From positions 229,672-293,671 of the forward strand of contig NZ_JAMXSB010000005.1 in the NCBI RefSeq assembly GCF_024124665.1: a stretch of DNA of 64,000 nt, given 5' to 3'. Below the pieces are notes generated by a model. It saw only the letters and a list, made by a program, of their open reading frames with translations, was not told the DNA's origin and did not search any database. This DNA is from Pleionea sp. CnH1-48. Lineage in GTDB: Bacteria; Pseudomonadota; Gammaproteobacteria; Enterobacterales; Kangiellaceae. A program made the position numbers and the translations under genes. Shown here in pieces: positions 47,475 to 57,006 of the stretch. The stretch's first letter is position 1. The number at the start of each line of letters is the position of its first letter.

Positions 47475-49502
47475 ATGATGAATAGTATTGCCGATAATTC
47501 ACTCGACCCCAGCTTCAAGAAGATTGTTTGCCGTAGAATTCCGGTCAAACTTAAGCAGTTTGCGCGCCTGCTTGACGAGGTTACGGCAAAAGATATTGAT
47601 GCCGTCCGATTAAAAGCAATGCTGAGTCAAATCAGTCGTACGCGAGAAACCTGCGAAGAGTATGGCGTCGACTCCACAGCCAAGTTACTAGCTCATATCC
47701 AATCTCAACTTAAGTTGGACTCCGAGGCTCTACGCTCTCAGGTCCCTCTGCTAAAGCGTTTTATTCAGCGTCTGGAAAGCCATGCAGAAAGATTGCAACT
47801 TGGCCAAATCAATACCGGAACCGATCAAACGGTCAGAGAAGCGAGAGAAGAGCAACAAACTCAAGCAGCCGAGACTGCGCCAACAGAATCTCCAGCTCTT
47901 GACCAACCTCAGGAAGCCCCCCAAGCAGAAGAATCCCCCACTGAATTAGCAGCAGAAGAGCCTGTGGTTATCGAAGAAGTGGAAGAAGTGGCTCAGGAGA
48001 CTGTCGTCGAACCACCAGCCGACTTGCCCGACTCAGAGCAGAATGCAACGCCAGAAATAGAACAACCGGAATTTGATATTGCAGAACTTGATGCCGCAAT
48101 TCCTGTTATTGAGGCAAACACCACTGAGGAGCTCCCTACAACCACCGAAGCCCCTCTCCCTCAGGTAGAAGAAGTAACACCGACGCCAGAAGAGCTTTAT
48201 CAATTTCATCCCAGTGCCACTTCTAGCGCTGAAGCAGCCCCCATTGCTTTATTAGAAGGCGCCAGCGAAATCACGATTTACTGGTGTATCGCTGACGGCA
48301 TGTTTAGCACCATGAAAAAGCAGCTAACAGACTTTGGCTACCCGCTAGAAACCCAACACAATGTCAGCGAAGCCATCGAGTTATCAAAATCCAGTTCAAG
48401 CCATGTGGTGATTGCGCACCTAGAATCACTGCCCGACGAAATAGAAGCCCCACTCAATCAACTCAGTCATTTTATTGTCTTTGCAGAACACGACACCATC
48501 GAGAACAGACTTAAAGGGATCCGCCTGGGCTCCACCTTATTTTTCTCAGATCCCGTAGATGCCGTTAAATTGATGGAATATCTGGATACTTTGGAACAAA
48601 ACGAAGATCCATCTCCTTATCGCGTGCTGGTAATGGAAGATTCAAAAGCGCAGGCAAAGTACAACGACAAAGTTTTGAGCGGCGCAGGCTTTGAAGCTTG
48701 CATTGTGATCGAACCAATGGAAATTTTGAATGCATTAAGTAACTTTGATCCCGAAGTTATTCTAATGGACATGCAAATGCCCGGTTGCTCAGGTATTGAG
48801 CTCACTCAGGTGCTGCGCCAGATAGATAAATACGCAACCACACCGATTCTATTTCTTTCGGCCGAAGAGAATGTTGAGAAGCAGCAAGCAGCTCTAATTT
48901 GTGGTGGTAATGCTTTTATAGCCAAACCAGTTAAAAAAGAGCAATTGCTCTTTATGACCGAACTTTATGCCCGTCGTTCACGTAGCTTACGACCTTATTT
49001 TGCTAAAGACATTCAAACCGGGCTGATCTCTTCTGCCATGTTCAAAGAACAGTTATCCATTGAAGCAGAACGGGCGATGCGCCAAAACGCAATGATGATT
49101 TTGGCATTTATCCAGATAGACAATCTTAATGAGCTCAACAAAGAATATGGCTACGTTTTTGGTGAACGCGCCATGCAACAACTGGCACGTTTGTTACGTC
49201 AGCGGTTGCGCAAAACCGATATCATTGGCCTGTTTGACGAGGATACCATCGGCATTGCGCTTAATCCTTGTACCGAAAAAGATGCAGAAGCAGTAACTAC
49301 TTACTTACGGCAAAGCTTCAGCCATTCTCCTGTCTCTTTTGAAGGACAACAGATTTCTACTAGTATTTCTGTCGGTCTTTCGAAAGCAGGAGCGGATTAT
49401 AATATCCTTCATCTGGTTAAACGCTCACAGGCAGCACTCAATAAAGCTCAGACTAGCGGTGGCAATCAGATTATCTGGGCTTACGAAAATCAGACTGGTT
49501 AG
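47475..49502 (+). CDS. Multidomain response regulator with degenerate GGDEF domain
   Basis: Four parts are visible in 675 residues. An Hpt-like helical N terminus (about 1-115) is followed by a long acidic Glu/Pro/Thr linker (115-255). A degenerate receiver-like domain (about 257-375) precedes a true receiver with Glu388-Asp389, phosphoacceptor Asp432 in LMDMQMPG and Lys in FIAKPVKK. A C-terminal GGDEF-type fold (about 505-670) has FDEDT (587-591) where GGDEF should be, so it cannot be an active diguanylate cyclase. It may bind a partner or nucleotide instead (inference). The ATG at 47478 is an equally possible start. Confidence 0.85.
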   Translation: MMNSIADNSLDPSFKKIVCRRIPVKLKQFARLLDEVTAKDIDAVRLKAMLSQISRTRETCEEYGVDSTAKLLAHIQSQLKLDSEALRSQVPLLKRFIQRLESHAERLQLGQINTGTDQTVREAREEQQTQAAETAPTESPALDQPQEAPQAEESPTELAAEEPVVIEEVEEVAQETVVEPPADLPDSEQNATPEIEQPEFDIAELDAAIPVIEANTTEELPTTTEAPLPQVEEVTPTPEELYQFHPSATSSAEAAPIALLEGASEITIYWCIADGMFSTMKKQLTDFGYPLETQHNVSEAIELSKSSSSHVVIAHLESLPDEIEAPLNQLSHFIVFAEHDTIENRLKGIRLGSTLFFSDPVDAVKLMEYLDTLEQNEDPSPYRVLVMEDSKAQAKYNDKVLSGAGFEACIVIEPMEILNALSNFDPEVILMDMQMPGCSGIELTQVLRQIDKYATTPILFLSAEENVEKQQAALICGGNAFIAKPVKKEQLLFMTELYARRSRSLRPYFAKDIQTGLISSAMFKEQLSIEAERAMRQNAMMILAFIQIDNLNELNKEYGYVFGERAMQQLARLLRQRLRKTDIIGLFDEDTIGIALNPCTEKDAEAVTTYLRQSFSHSPVSFEGQQISTSISVGLSKAGADYNILHLVKRSQAALNKAQTSGGNQIIWAYENQTG

Positions 49503-49672
49503 CCGTTTTTCATTAGGCAAGTAAAGTAGAATATAAGCAGCATAGCTGGAGTCTTGAGGGTTGTTTCGACGGTTTTCATAGAGCTATCATTCCCTAAATG
49601 ACTCCATTTCAGATAGGCTGTACTCTTTACACGACGCATAGCCGTTCTTTTTTACCTTTCTCGGGATAACCT

Positions 49673-50008
49673 ATGCAACATAACACCGACGCAGTCGTCC
49701 TTTTAACAACAGTGTCGAATGCCGATCAGGCTCAAACACTTGCTCAAGCTCTGATTGAGTCAAAATTAGCGGCTTGTGTCAGCTTACTGCCAGCAATCAC
49801 CTCCTACTATCATTGGGACGGCGCATTGCAAAAAGACACCGAGCAACAACTGATTATCAAAACAATCAGTAGCAAGCTTGAGACACTGGAACAGTGGATG
49901 AACACTCATCATCCTTATGACGTACCTGAGTTGCTTGCCTTGGATATCAAGGCGGGCAGTAACGATTACTTAAACTGGTTAAAGACTACTTTAAACGATG
50001 AAAAATAA
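49673..50008 (+). CDS. cutA: Divalent cation tolerance protein CutA
   Basis: The 111-residue protein matches the trimeric CutA1 family: KLAACVSLLPAITSYYHW and the C-terminal HHPYDVPELLALDI. CutA was linked to copper tolerance in E. coli, though its exact function is unsettled. It overlaps dsbD by 11 bases; cutA-dsbD adjacency is a classic arrangement and means co-translation. Confidence 0.95.
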   Translation: MQHNTDAVVLLTTVSNADQAQTLAQALIESKLAACVSLLPAITSYYHWDGALQKDTEQQLIIKTISSKLETLEQWMNTHHPYDVPELLALDIKAGSNDYLNWLKTTLNDEK

Positions 50009-51905
50009 ATTGATACCTCTGCTACTACTCTTTGTCAGCATTACAGGTTTTGCTGAAGAAAAAGTCGATCTCAAAGCATTATTTGGGCAAGAAGATGAAT
50101 TTCTGCAAGTTGACGAAGCTTTTCAATTGTCGGTAAACGTTTTTGAAAAAGAATTGATAGCCAGCTGGAAAGTCGCCCCCGCTTATTATCTTTATAAACA
50201 CCGCTTAGCCTATAAAATCGAGCACGCTACTTTAGGAATGGCTTTTGTACCAGAAGGCAAACCCAAAACTGATGAGTACTTCGGCGATGTAGAAATTTAT
50301 GAAAAACTGCTAGAAATTAGCTTAGCCTACAGCGATGTCACCCAAACTCCTTTTAAATTAACTTTAGAGTACCAGGGCTGCGCAGACGCGGGATTATGCT
50401 ACCCTCCAACCACCCGCATTTTTTCTGTCGATCCTTCGACACAAACAGCCACTTTACTGGATGATGACGAAGCCACTCGTTTATTTGGCAGCAGTGAACC
50501 CGCACAAGAATCAACAGATACAGAATCAACAGCCGCTCAACCTCAAAGTGCCGATAAGCCTTTTGTATCCGAAAAAGATCAAATCATTGGAACCTTAAAC
50601 GATTCATCACTCATTTATGGCTTTGTTTTAATGATCGTTCTGGGTGTAGGTTTAGCCTTTACTCCTTGTGTATTTCCAATGATGCCCATTATTTCTAGCA
50701 TTATTGTTGGCCAGGGCGAAAACATTTCAACATCCAAAGCACTAGCCCTTTCGGTTACGTATACACAAGCCATGGCGATTCCTTACACCATCTTGGGCAT
50801 GTTTGTAGCAGCGCTGGGGGCAGGTGCAACCAGCTTCTTCCAATCTGCGCCTTTTGTTATTTTCGCTGCCGCGGTATTTTGTATTCTCGCCATTGGTATG
50901 TTTGGCTTTTTCGAAATTCAGATGCCAGCCAGTGTACAAAACAAGTTAAATAACGTTAGCCAGAACCAACAAGGCGGAACTTACCTTGGTGTTGCCATCA
51001 TGGGTGCTTTATCCGGTGTGGTTGTTTCTCCTTGCGTTACTATCCCGTTGATTGCCGTTCTTACCTGGATCGCACAAACTGGCGACTCAATCACTGGTGG
51101 TGTTTATCTATATGGCTTGGCACTCGGCATGGGGATCCCGCTGATTATCGTAGGTGTCGGCGGCAGCAAACTGCTGCCTCGTGCTGGCGGTTGGATGGAT
51201 GCTGTGAAGGCTGCTTTTGGTGTCATTATGTTGATGGTAGCCCTTTACGTTAGCAAACACCTGATTCCAGACACGATCGAAATGCTGTTGTGGGCCATCC
51301 TAATTATTGTAGTAGCGGTTTACATGGGTGCCTTACGTCAGGTAGAACAAGGCTGGCCTCACCTTTGGAAAGGTTTAGGCGTAGTACTGCTCATTTACGG
51401 TACGCTTATTCTGGTTGGCGCAGCAATGGGTAATACCAACCCATTAAAACCCATTGCCAGCTTCAAGCAGCCTCATGTTATTACTGAGTCGACACCCGAT
51501 GAGCCTGCAAAGACCAAAAAAGACTATGTTGATCACGCTGGATTCACGTTAATAAAATCCAGTGCTGATCTGGATAAATACATAGCTCAGGCGAAAGCCG
51601 AAAACAAAACCGTTATGCTCGATTTCTTTGCAGAATATTGCACGGCCTGTTATGAGTTTGCCGAGTTAACCTTCCCTGATCCACGAGTACAAAAAGCCCT
51701 GGAAAATACCATTCTACTTCAGGCCGACGTCACCAAGGGTGATAAACTGGATCTGGAGTTAATGAGCCGATTCAAAATTTTTGGCCTACCATCGATACTC
51801 TTCTTTGATAAAAATGGCAAAGAATTATCAGGGCTACGCGCCGAAGGTTTTGAAGATGCAGAGACCTTTCTTTTACGAATTGACGCTGCGATTGGCGAAG
51901 ACTAA
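49998..51905 (+). CDS. dsbD: Thiol:disulfide interchange protein DsbD
   Basis: DsbD carries electrons from cytosolic thioredoxin to periplasmic reductases, including those for cytochrome assembly. The 635-residue precursor has a signal peptide (1-19). The N-terminal domain has a Cys pair in CADAGLCYPP. Eight membrane helices follow, with the two redox cysteines in FTPCVFPMMP and SPCVTIPL. The C-terminal thioredoxin domain has CxxC in EYCTACYEF. All six cysteines are present. A terminator follows. Confidence 0.97.
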   Translation: MKNKLIPLLLLFVSITGFAEEKVDLKALFGQEDEFLQVDEAFQLSVNVFEKELIASWKVAPAYYLYKHRLAYKIEHATLGMAFVPEGKPKTDEYFGDVEIYEKLLEISLAYSDVTQTPFKLTLEYQGCADAGLCYPPTTRIFSVDPSTQTATLLDDDEATRLFGSSEPAQESTDTESTAAQPQSADKPFVSEKDQIIGTLNDSSLIYGFVLMIVLGVGLAFTPCVFPMMPIISSIIVGQGENISTSKALALSVTYTQAMAIPYTILGMFVAALGAGATSFFQSAPFVIFAAAVFCILAIGMFGFFEIQMPASVQNKLNNVSQNQQGGTYLGVAIMGALSGVVVSPCVTIPLIAVLTWIAQTGDSITGGVYLYGLALGMGIPLIIVGVGGSKLLPRAGGWMDAVKAAFGVIMLMVALYVSKHLIPDTIEMLLWAILIIVVAVYMGALRQVEQGWPHLWKGLGVVLLIYGTLILVGAAMGNTNPLKPIASFKQPHVITESTPDEPAKTKKDYVDHAGFTLIKSSADLDKYIAQAKAENKTVMLDFFAEYCTACYEFAELTFPDPRVQKALENTILLQADVTKGDKLDLELMSRFKIFGLPSILFFDKNGKELSGLRAEGFEDAETFLLRIDAAIGED

Positions 51906-51923
51906 TAGAGCGTAAACCCTAGT

Positions 51924-51949
51924 AAAAAGCCGCTTATAGCGGCTTTTTT
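51924..51949 (+). terminator. Terminator after dsbD
   Basis: AAAAAGCCGC and GCGGCTTTTT pair around TTATA, with a T-run. Confidence 0.9.
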
Positions 51950-52103
51950 ATTGCGCCATACAAATGATTTGGCGGCAAGATTATTTGTTTCTGTTTAAAG
52001 TAAAACTTATATAGCACAACAAAGATGGTCGATTAAGAAAACTCTTTGTTGTACACATTTACTGAATAACTTGTAGCAAAGATCAGGCAATAAACTAAAA
52101 GAT

Positions 52104-52130
52104 AAAAAAAAGCCCCGCAAATGCAGGGCA
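52104..52130 (-). terminator. Terminator after the EamA transporter gene
   Basis: On the minus strand GCCC and GGGC flank TGCATTTGCG, followed by eight T. The stem is short but the T-run is long. Confidence 0.7.
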
Positions 52131-52136
52131 CTGTGA

Positions 52137-53132
52137 TTAACGTTCAACTAAACCAGGGAGATTAGATGAAGACTTTTCACAAACTAGAGAATGATCTCGT
52201 TCAGAATGTTCGGTTACCAACTCTTGCTCGATAAAGACGGTCTTTTGTCGAGGTTTTTTCTGGCTGACAACCACACCTACAATAATAATTAAAGCACCAA
52301 AATACTGCACTTGCGTTAAAGTTTCATTTAATAGCAACCAACCGAAGAATAAACACGCTAAAGGGAGTAGGTTTAACCATGCTCCAGCCTGGCTCGCTTC
52401 CATCTTACTCAACGCGAAGTTATAGCAAGTAAATGCGATGATATTAACGCCCCATGCGAGGAATAATATTGCGAAAGCACCATCCCATGTAATCGATGCG
52501 GGAACAGGTTCACCAGCAAACGCAACGAGCGGCAAAAAGAAAACACTACCAACAAATGTTTGAATGCCCGTTAAAAATAGTGCTGAGTAACGGTTAGCCA
52601 GGCGGCGGGCGATGATGCTATAAGCAGCAGCAAAAGCGATGGCACACACCTCAAGGAAGTTACCTAACAAAGGATTCGGAGATGTTTCAGTCGCCTGACC
52701 GTTAAAAGATAAAAGACCTGCACCAACAACGGCAATTGCGCTGCCGATAAATAGTCGGCGATGTACTTTTTCATTAAGAAAATAAAAAGCCGCAATAGCC
52801 ACCATCAGGGGTTGTAACGCAGTAATCATTCCTGCTTCTGATGCAGTGGTGTAAGTCAGCGCTAGTCCTTCAAAAACAAAGTAAAGACACGGCTCACATA
52901 AGGCCAATCCTAAAAACCATTTCCAATCACCGGCTTGGTAGGGCTCTTTTTTAAAGACAGGAATAAAAAAGAACAATACCGCGCTAGCTAATATCATGCG
53001 CAAAAACACGGTGAGTATAGGGCCAAATTCAGCAACCGCGATTTTCATTACAACAAATGAGCTAGCCCAGATAATAATGGCTACTAATAAAGCTGGCAGA
53101 GCCAGACGCTGTAGTGAAGTATTTGCCAACAT
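52137..53132 (-). CDS. EamA/DMT family transporter
   Basis: A 331-residue inner membrane protein of ten predicted helices made of two EamA repeats. The N-terminal repeat opens IIWASSFVVMKIAVAEFGPILTVFLR. The second begins around LEVCAIAFAAAYSIIARRLANRYSAL and has LLPLACLFFGWLLLNETLT. Members export or import amino acids, sugars or other small metabolites; the substrate cannot be predicted. ATG at 53132 is taken; the GTG at 53147 would add five residues. Monocistronic. Confidence 0.88.
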   Translation of the reverse strand: MLANTSLQRLALPALLVAIIIWASSFVVMKIAVAEFGPILTVFLRMILASAVLFFFIPVFKKEPYQAGDWKWFLGLALCEPCLYFVFEGLALTYTTASEAGMITALQPLMVAIAAFYFLNEKVHRRLFIGSAIAVVGAGLLSFNGQATETSPNPLLGNFLEVCAIAFAAAYSIIARRLANRYSALFLTGIQTFVGSVFFLPLVAFAGEPVPASITWDGAFAILFLAWGVNIIAFTCYNFALSKMEASQAGAWLNLLPLACLFFGWLLLNETLTQVQYFGALIIIVGVVVSQKKPRQKTVFIEQELVTEHSERDHSLVCEKSSSNLPGLVER

Positions 53133-53147
53133 CTTTTTGACACCCAC

Positions 53148-53452
53148 GAAATAGATTAGAAAACAATCAGGTCATTTACGAGGGCGCTATATTAGCGACT
53201 CACAGCAATATTGGAAAACGAAATATTGTAAAGTTTCACATTAGTTTTTTTTATGTATATTTATGCTATCACAAAGTCCTTTCTAGCTGCTATTAAGGCT
53301 ATTTTGAGCACTATTTGAATATGAAACTAAGTTATTAAATACCTGTTTATCAGTAAATTAGGCGTGATCATGTATGAACTTTGCGAAATTGAGATCTTAT
53401 ACCCCCATAGAATAGGTGCATAACCATGGCTTCGATTAGCATTCATAATATC
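53148..53452. other. AT-rich non-coding gap upstream of the EamA gene
   Basis: About 300 bases with no supportable gene, probably holding the EamA promoter. The palindromic repeat copy C begins at its right end. Confidence 0.5.
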
Positions 53453-53513
53453 TATACCCAAAGTATTTCAAGGCGCAGCCAACACCGCTGCACCTTGAAA
53501 GGCGACGGGTATA
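53453..53513 (+). repeat. Short, internally deleted copy of the palindromic repeat (copy C, 61 bp)
   Basis: It keeps both ends and both arms (TATACCC, AAAGTATTTCAAGG, then CAACACCGCTGCACCTTG to GGGTATA) but lacks about 66 bases of the centre. The junction is at a shared GCAG, as if the centre was lost between two GCAG direct repeats. Confidence 0.85.
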
Positions 53514-53525
53514 AATGTTTGTTTT

Positions 53526-54263
53526 TCAAGCATTGGTTATCCGTTTTAGACACTCAACCACCCATTGAGGATCGTCTTGAGGCAGGTCATGTCCCGCCCA
53601 TGAATGCACAAAACAAGACTCAAGGCTCAAGAACTCTTTTAACTTTCGGCTGCAACTAGGTGCAACAAGATGGTCTGCCTGAGAGTAAAGAATATGAACA
53701 GGAGGTAAAGAAGTAGCAGCCGGAAGCTTAAAACGAGCAGCAGCTATTATTTGTCGAATTTGGTTCTCTGTTCTGACAGGCCTGAGTGTTTGAATGTTAA
53801 TCCATTGTTTAATGACTTCTTCTTCAACAGGGCGCTGATTGCAAGTGAGATGATAAATCGCCCGCTCTTTGATAGCTGGATTAAAGCGCGCTAACACACC
53901 AGGGTAGCGAAGTGCTTTGTAAAACTTTAACCGTTGCCAAAAAAAATTAAGCCTCGAGCTGGTATTAATGACCACAACACTTTTCGCATCCTCTCGAAAG
54001 GCTGCCCCCCATTGCAACGCAATCATCCCTCCCAGAGAAAGTCCAACAATAATTGCAGGCTCCCTCGATGACGATAACTGCTCTTTGAGTAAAGGCACAT
54101 AGTCATCAACCGTAAGAGGGCTACTTCCTTGAAATAAAATACCAGCACCAGGTAAATCAGGAGTCTCAATTAAAGCCTGAGGAAATGCCTTTTTCATCAA
54201 CTTTAGTAGAGGGGTCCAGTGTTCTTGGTCTCTTCCTAACCCACGAATCAAGATAAACCTCAC
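53526..54263 (-). CDS. Alpha/beta hydrolase, GTG start
   Basis: A 245-residue hydrolase with the nucleophile elbow GLSLGG (Ser about residue 96), the acid in HILYSQADHLVAP and the catalytic His in SWAGHDLPQDD. Overall fold and length fit esterase/BioH-like enzymes. GTG at 54263 has AGGAG six bases upstream, within the end of the M14 gene; only two bases separate them. Substrate unknown; paired with the M14 peptidase-like gene. Confidence 0.88.
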   Translation of the reverse strand: MRFILIRGLGRDQEHWTPLLKLMKKAFPQALIETPDLPGAGILFQGSSPLTVDDYVPLLKEQLSSSREPAIIVGLSLGGMIALQWGAAFREDAKSVVVINTSSRLNFFWQRLKFYKALRYPGVLARFNPAIKERAIYHLTCNQRPVEEEVIKQWINIQTLRPVRTENQIRQIIAAARFKLPAATSLPPVHILYSQADHLVAPSCSRKLKEFLSLESCFVHSWAGHDLPQDDPQWVVECLKRITNA

Positions 54264-54265
54264 AA

Positions 54266-55366
54266 CTAACTCCTATACCAGAGACTTCTCGCCATTTGAT
54301 AATAGGAATCATAGAGCGAAGTATCGGGTAGCCAGTTTTCATAGCTCAATGTGGCATCAAGCAAAAAGTCAAGAAAGGGAAAATGATGACGTAAGACTCG
54401 GCGTTCTCGATGTTGGACCATAGGATTGAACATCCCTTCTAGTGAAAACCCTTGCAAAGGATTTTTCTTTACCCAGTTCCATGAGCCCATCTCTAATGTG
54501 AGAGGCAAAAAACGCACACCGTCCTTTTGTCGACCAAAGCGCTTATAGCAATGATCCCAGAAGTCACCATGAGTTAAATAACTGCTAGATTGCGGTTCAA
54601 AAAGATAACGGTGGTTGGGGTAGCACTTATCCCATAATAGTTTTAACGCCATAAAAGGTGCAATCCCGCTGAGTGGTCGTCGGCGATAAGCATAAGGAAA
54701 CCATAAACGGTCACGAAAGCCAAACCCAGAGTGGCAGTCTAAAGAAATCAATAATGGTGAGTCGATAGTAAGTTGTTTAATGATACCTTCAAGGGCTCGG
54801 TTTTCTTTTTCCATTTCATCGGCATAACCTCGATACCAAGGTAACCATCGAGTATATCGATGACCTCCAGCTAAAAAAGGAACCTTACCTTCCGCTTCAA
54901 TAGGGCCATTGCGCATCAGATCAACACCATTGCCATTTGAGCGTTGGTTTTTGTACATCCCCACCAGATTCACAATAGGGACAAAAGTCACCGCAATTTT
55001 CTTTAAGCATTCTTGCATTGAAACATCCCATTCCATGCGATGTAACCAGGTTTCGAGCAGCGCAATGATCACACGAGAACCAATGCGCTCTAATCCATGA
55101 ACACCTCCAACAATAAGCAGCCGTGGTTGATCAGATTGAAACTCACCCAGTTGCAAACAATATTGAGGCAGCTCTATTTCATCCCATTCATAGCTACTGA
55201 GAACACTGAGTTTAATCTGAGCGGTAGAGTTTAAAATCACACGTTCAAGCTCAACTAACTCAGGCAAGTGTTTTTTTAAGCGCTTTCTTTGTTCTTCACT
55301 TCTATTTTCAACAAAACTATCAATGAGTGTTTGCGCATTGAACTGAATGGTTACAGGATTCGACAT
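54266..55366 (-). CDS. M14-family zinc carboxypeptidase-like protein
   Basis: The 366-residue protein has the metallocarboxypeptidase zinc ligands: His and Glu in GGVHGLERIG (about residues 89-92) and His in LDCHSGFG (about 195). The substrate-binding Asn-Gly-Val-Asp-Leu-x-Arg-Asn segment (NGNGVDLMRN) is present. A Glu in LTLEMGSW near residue 296 stands where the catalytic general base should be. No signal peptide, so cytosolic. It is followed two bases later by the hydrolase and preceded by a ParA gene. Confidence 0.88.
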   Translation of the reverse strand: MSNPVTIQFNAQTLIDSFVENRSEEQRKRLKKHLPELVELERVILNSTAQIKLSVLSSYEWDEIELPQYCLQLGEFQSDQPRLLIVGGVHGLERIGSRVIIALLETWLHRMEWDVSMQECLKKIAVTFVPIVNLVGMYKNQRSNGNGVDLMRNGPIEAEGKVPFLAGGHRYTRWLPWYRGYADEMEKENRALEGIIKQLTIDSPLLISLDCHSGFGFRDRLWFPYAYRRRPLSGIAPFMALKLLWDKCYPNHRYLFEPQSSSYLTHGDFWDHCYKRFGRQKDGVRFLPLTLEMGSWNWVKKNPLQGFSLEGMFNPMVQHRERRVLRHHFPFLDFLLDATLSYENWLPDTSLYDSYYQMARSLWYRS

Positions 55367-55408
55367 ACAACACCTTTATTACTCAACTCTCTTTAAAGAT
55401 GGCGTGTT

Positions 55409-56044
55409 TTATTCGCTTTTTCCATGCAGAACCCATGAAATAAGCGACTCCCATTGATTAATGTCTTTCTTTACCCGACTTAATGGCATTTCGAAGATGC
55501 TTTTTCCATTTTCCATAACTTGATTGTAGTTTTGCGTATCTCTGATTTGAGAAATAAAAGGCATATTAAGGTTTGATAAAAAAGTTTCTAAAGAGCGATA
55601 GCTTTTAGTTCGACTTTTTACACGGTTCGCCACAAAGCCTAGCCGAAGTTTTTTATCATCAGTCACACCTGCCTTGGTGATGTCCATAAAAAACCGAAAT
55701 GCCGCTCTTACATCAATAGCAGAAGGCAATACGGGAACAATAATCACATCAATAGCATCAGCTAAACTTAACAACTCTTCGCTACTGCACCCCGCAGGCG
55801 CATCAATGACAACCACATCTTGCTCTGGTGGATATTGAATGCTCGTCAATGCAGACTTTTGCCCATTAACACAAGGTAACGAAGCAGGACGGATCCTTAA
55901 CCAATCTGACGCAGACAATTGACGATCACAGTCGATCAACAAGGTTTCTCGTTGTTGCAGGGCAAACCAGGCGGCAAGGTTGACTGACAGTGTTGTTTTT
56001 CCACAACCACCTTTGGTATTCGCAATTAATATCCGAGAGATCAT
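55409..56044 (-). CDS. ParA family ATPase
   Basis: The 211-residue ATPase has the deviant Walker A NTKGGCGKTT (residues 9-18), LLIDCDRQLSASDWL (Walker A') and VVVIDAPAGCSSEE (Walker B). It has no N-terminal DNA-binding domain and no ParB partner, so it is an orphan. It heads an operon with the M14 peptidase and the hydrolase (42 and 2 bases apart). It is a different protein from the smaller ParA at 42253. Confidence 0.92.
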   Translation of the reverse strand: MISRILIANTKGGCGKTTLSVNLAAWFALQQRETLLIDCDRQLSASDWLRIRPASLPCVNGQKSALTSIQYPPEQDVVVIDAPAGCSSEELLSLADAIDVIIVPVLPSAIDVRAAFRFFMDITKAGVTDDKKLRLGFVANRVKSRTKSYRSLETFLSNLNMPFISQIRDTQNYNQVMENGKSIFEMPLSRVKKDINQWESLISWVLHGKSE

Positions 56045-56518
56045 GACAGAATTGATTAGTCCTTATTTTTAAGATTGACTGCACCCTCTCGATTCAACAG
56101 ACTCAAAGCAAAACTAAGGTGCCAACATCAACGCTATCAAGTATAGCAGCCTACCTAATTAAGCAAATAGATGCATAATCAACTGAAATTCCTTAAAAAT
56201 GCGGCCAAAAGCATCTATCTTGACAACAACAAGCTTATATTAACCAACTCTTTAAAAAATGGCTTTTCTGGCCCATTAAACACTGGATAAACCGCTCATT
56301 AATGTACCCAAAACGCTAAAAAGCGCCAACTCCTCTGACCAGATAAGTCGATAAAATGTCGACATCTTCCACAAACGTGCAGATTATTTGTTAATTCACT
56401 GTTATTGACTGGACAAAGACAGCCTGCATCGTGCAGAATAAGCTCCAACAGGTTATGGAATGCACATATTGCATCTATATTAAATGAACAAGTTCCAGTT
56501 TTTGCAAGATTGACGAAG
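56045..56518. other. Non-coding gap between the ParA gene and aroQ
   Basis: 474 bases between divergent genes. Frames open upstream of aroQ to 56405 but the translation there does not resemble the family. A GTCGATAAAATGTCGAC imperfect palindrome lies near 56347-56363. No promoter was assigned. Confidence 0.5.
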
Positions 56519-56962
56519 ATGCCTCAACTTTTACTTCTAAATGGCCCAAATTTAAATCTACTCGGCACTCGAGAGCCAGAGAAGTATGGCCATACTACAT
56601 TAGAAGACATTGTTGAGAACGTTAAGTCGGTGTTGGCACAGCACCAAATAGATTTAGCTCATTTTCAAAGTAATGCAGAACATGAACTTATAGAGCGTAT
56701 CCATTCGGCAAAGCAGGAAGATATTCGGTTTATCATTTTTAATCCGGCGGCATTTACCCATACCAGTGTTGCCATCCGTGATGCCATCTTGGCGACCGAT
56801 ATTCCTTTTATTGAGGTACACCTCACCAACCCTCATCGCCGAGAAGCATTCCGTCATACCTCCTATTTCTCCGATATCGCCGAAGCTGTTATAGCAGGTT
56901 TTGGCGCTAAAGGTTATGAATTTGCAGCACTCAGTGCAGCAGAAAAAATTAATAGTCTCTAA
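56519..56962 (+). CDS. aroQ: 3-dehydroquinate dehydratase, type II
   Basis: AroQ catalyses the third step of the shikimate pathway. ATG at 56519 gives 147 residues, the normal size, beginning [19 protein letters not shown]. The upstream in-frame ATG at 56405 adds 38 non-homologous residues and is rejected. The active-site segments are [16 protein letters not shown], with the catalytic Tyr in EKYG and His in [15 protein letters not shown]. It is first in the conserved aroQ-accB-accC order. Confidence 0.97.
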   Translation: MPQLLLLNGPNLNLLGTREPEKYGHTTLEDIVENVKSVLAQHQIDLAHFQSNAEHELIERIHSAKQEDIRFIIFNPAAFTHTSVAIRDAILATDIPFIEVHLTNPHRREAFRHTSYFSDIAEAVIAGFGAKGYEFAALSAAEKINSL

Positions 56963-57006
56963 AACGCACTCATTAAGAGTGTATTAACTTGTTTAAGGTT
57001 TTAGGC

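Noticed and set aside
53426..53659. 77 residue plus-strand ORF
   Set aside because: Runs through repeat copy C and antisense to the hydrolase; no coding features.
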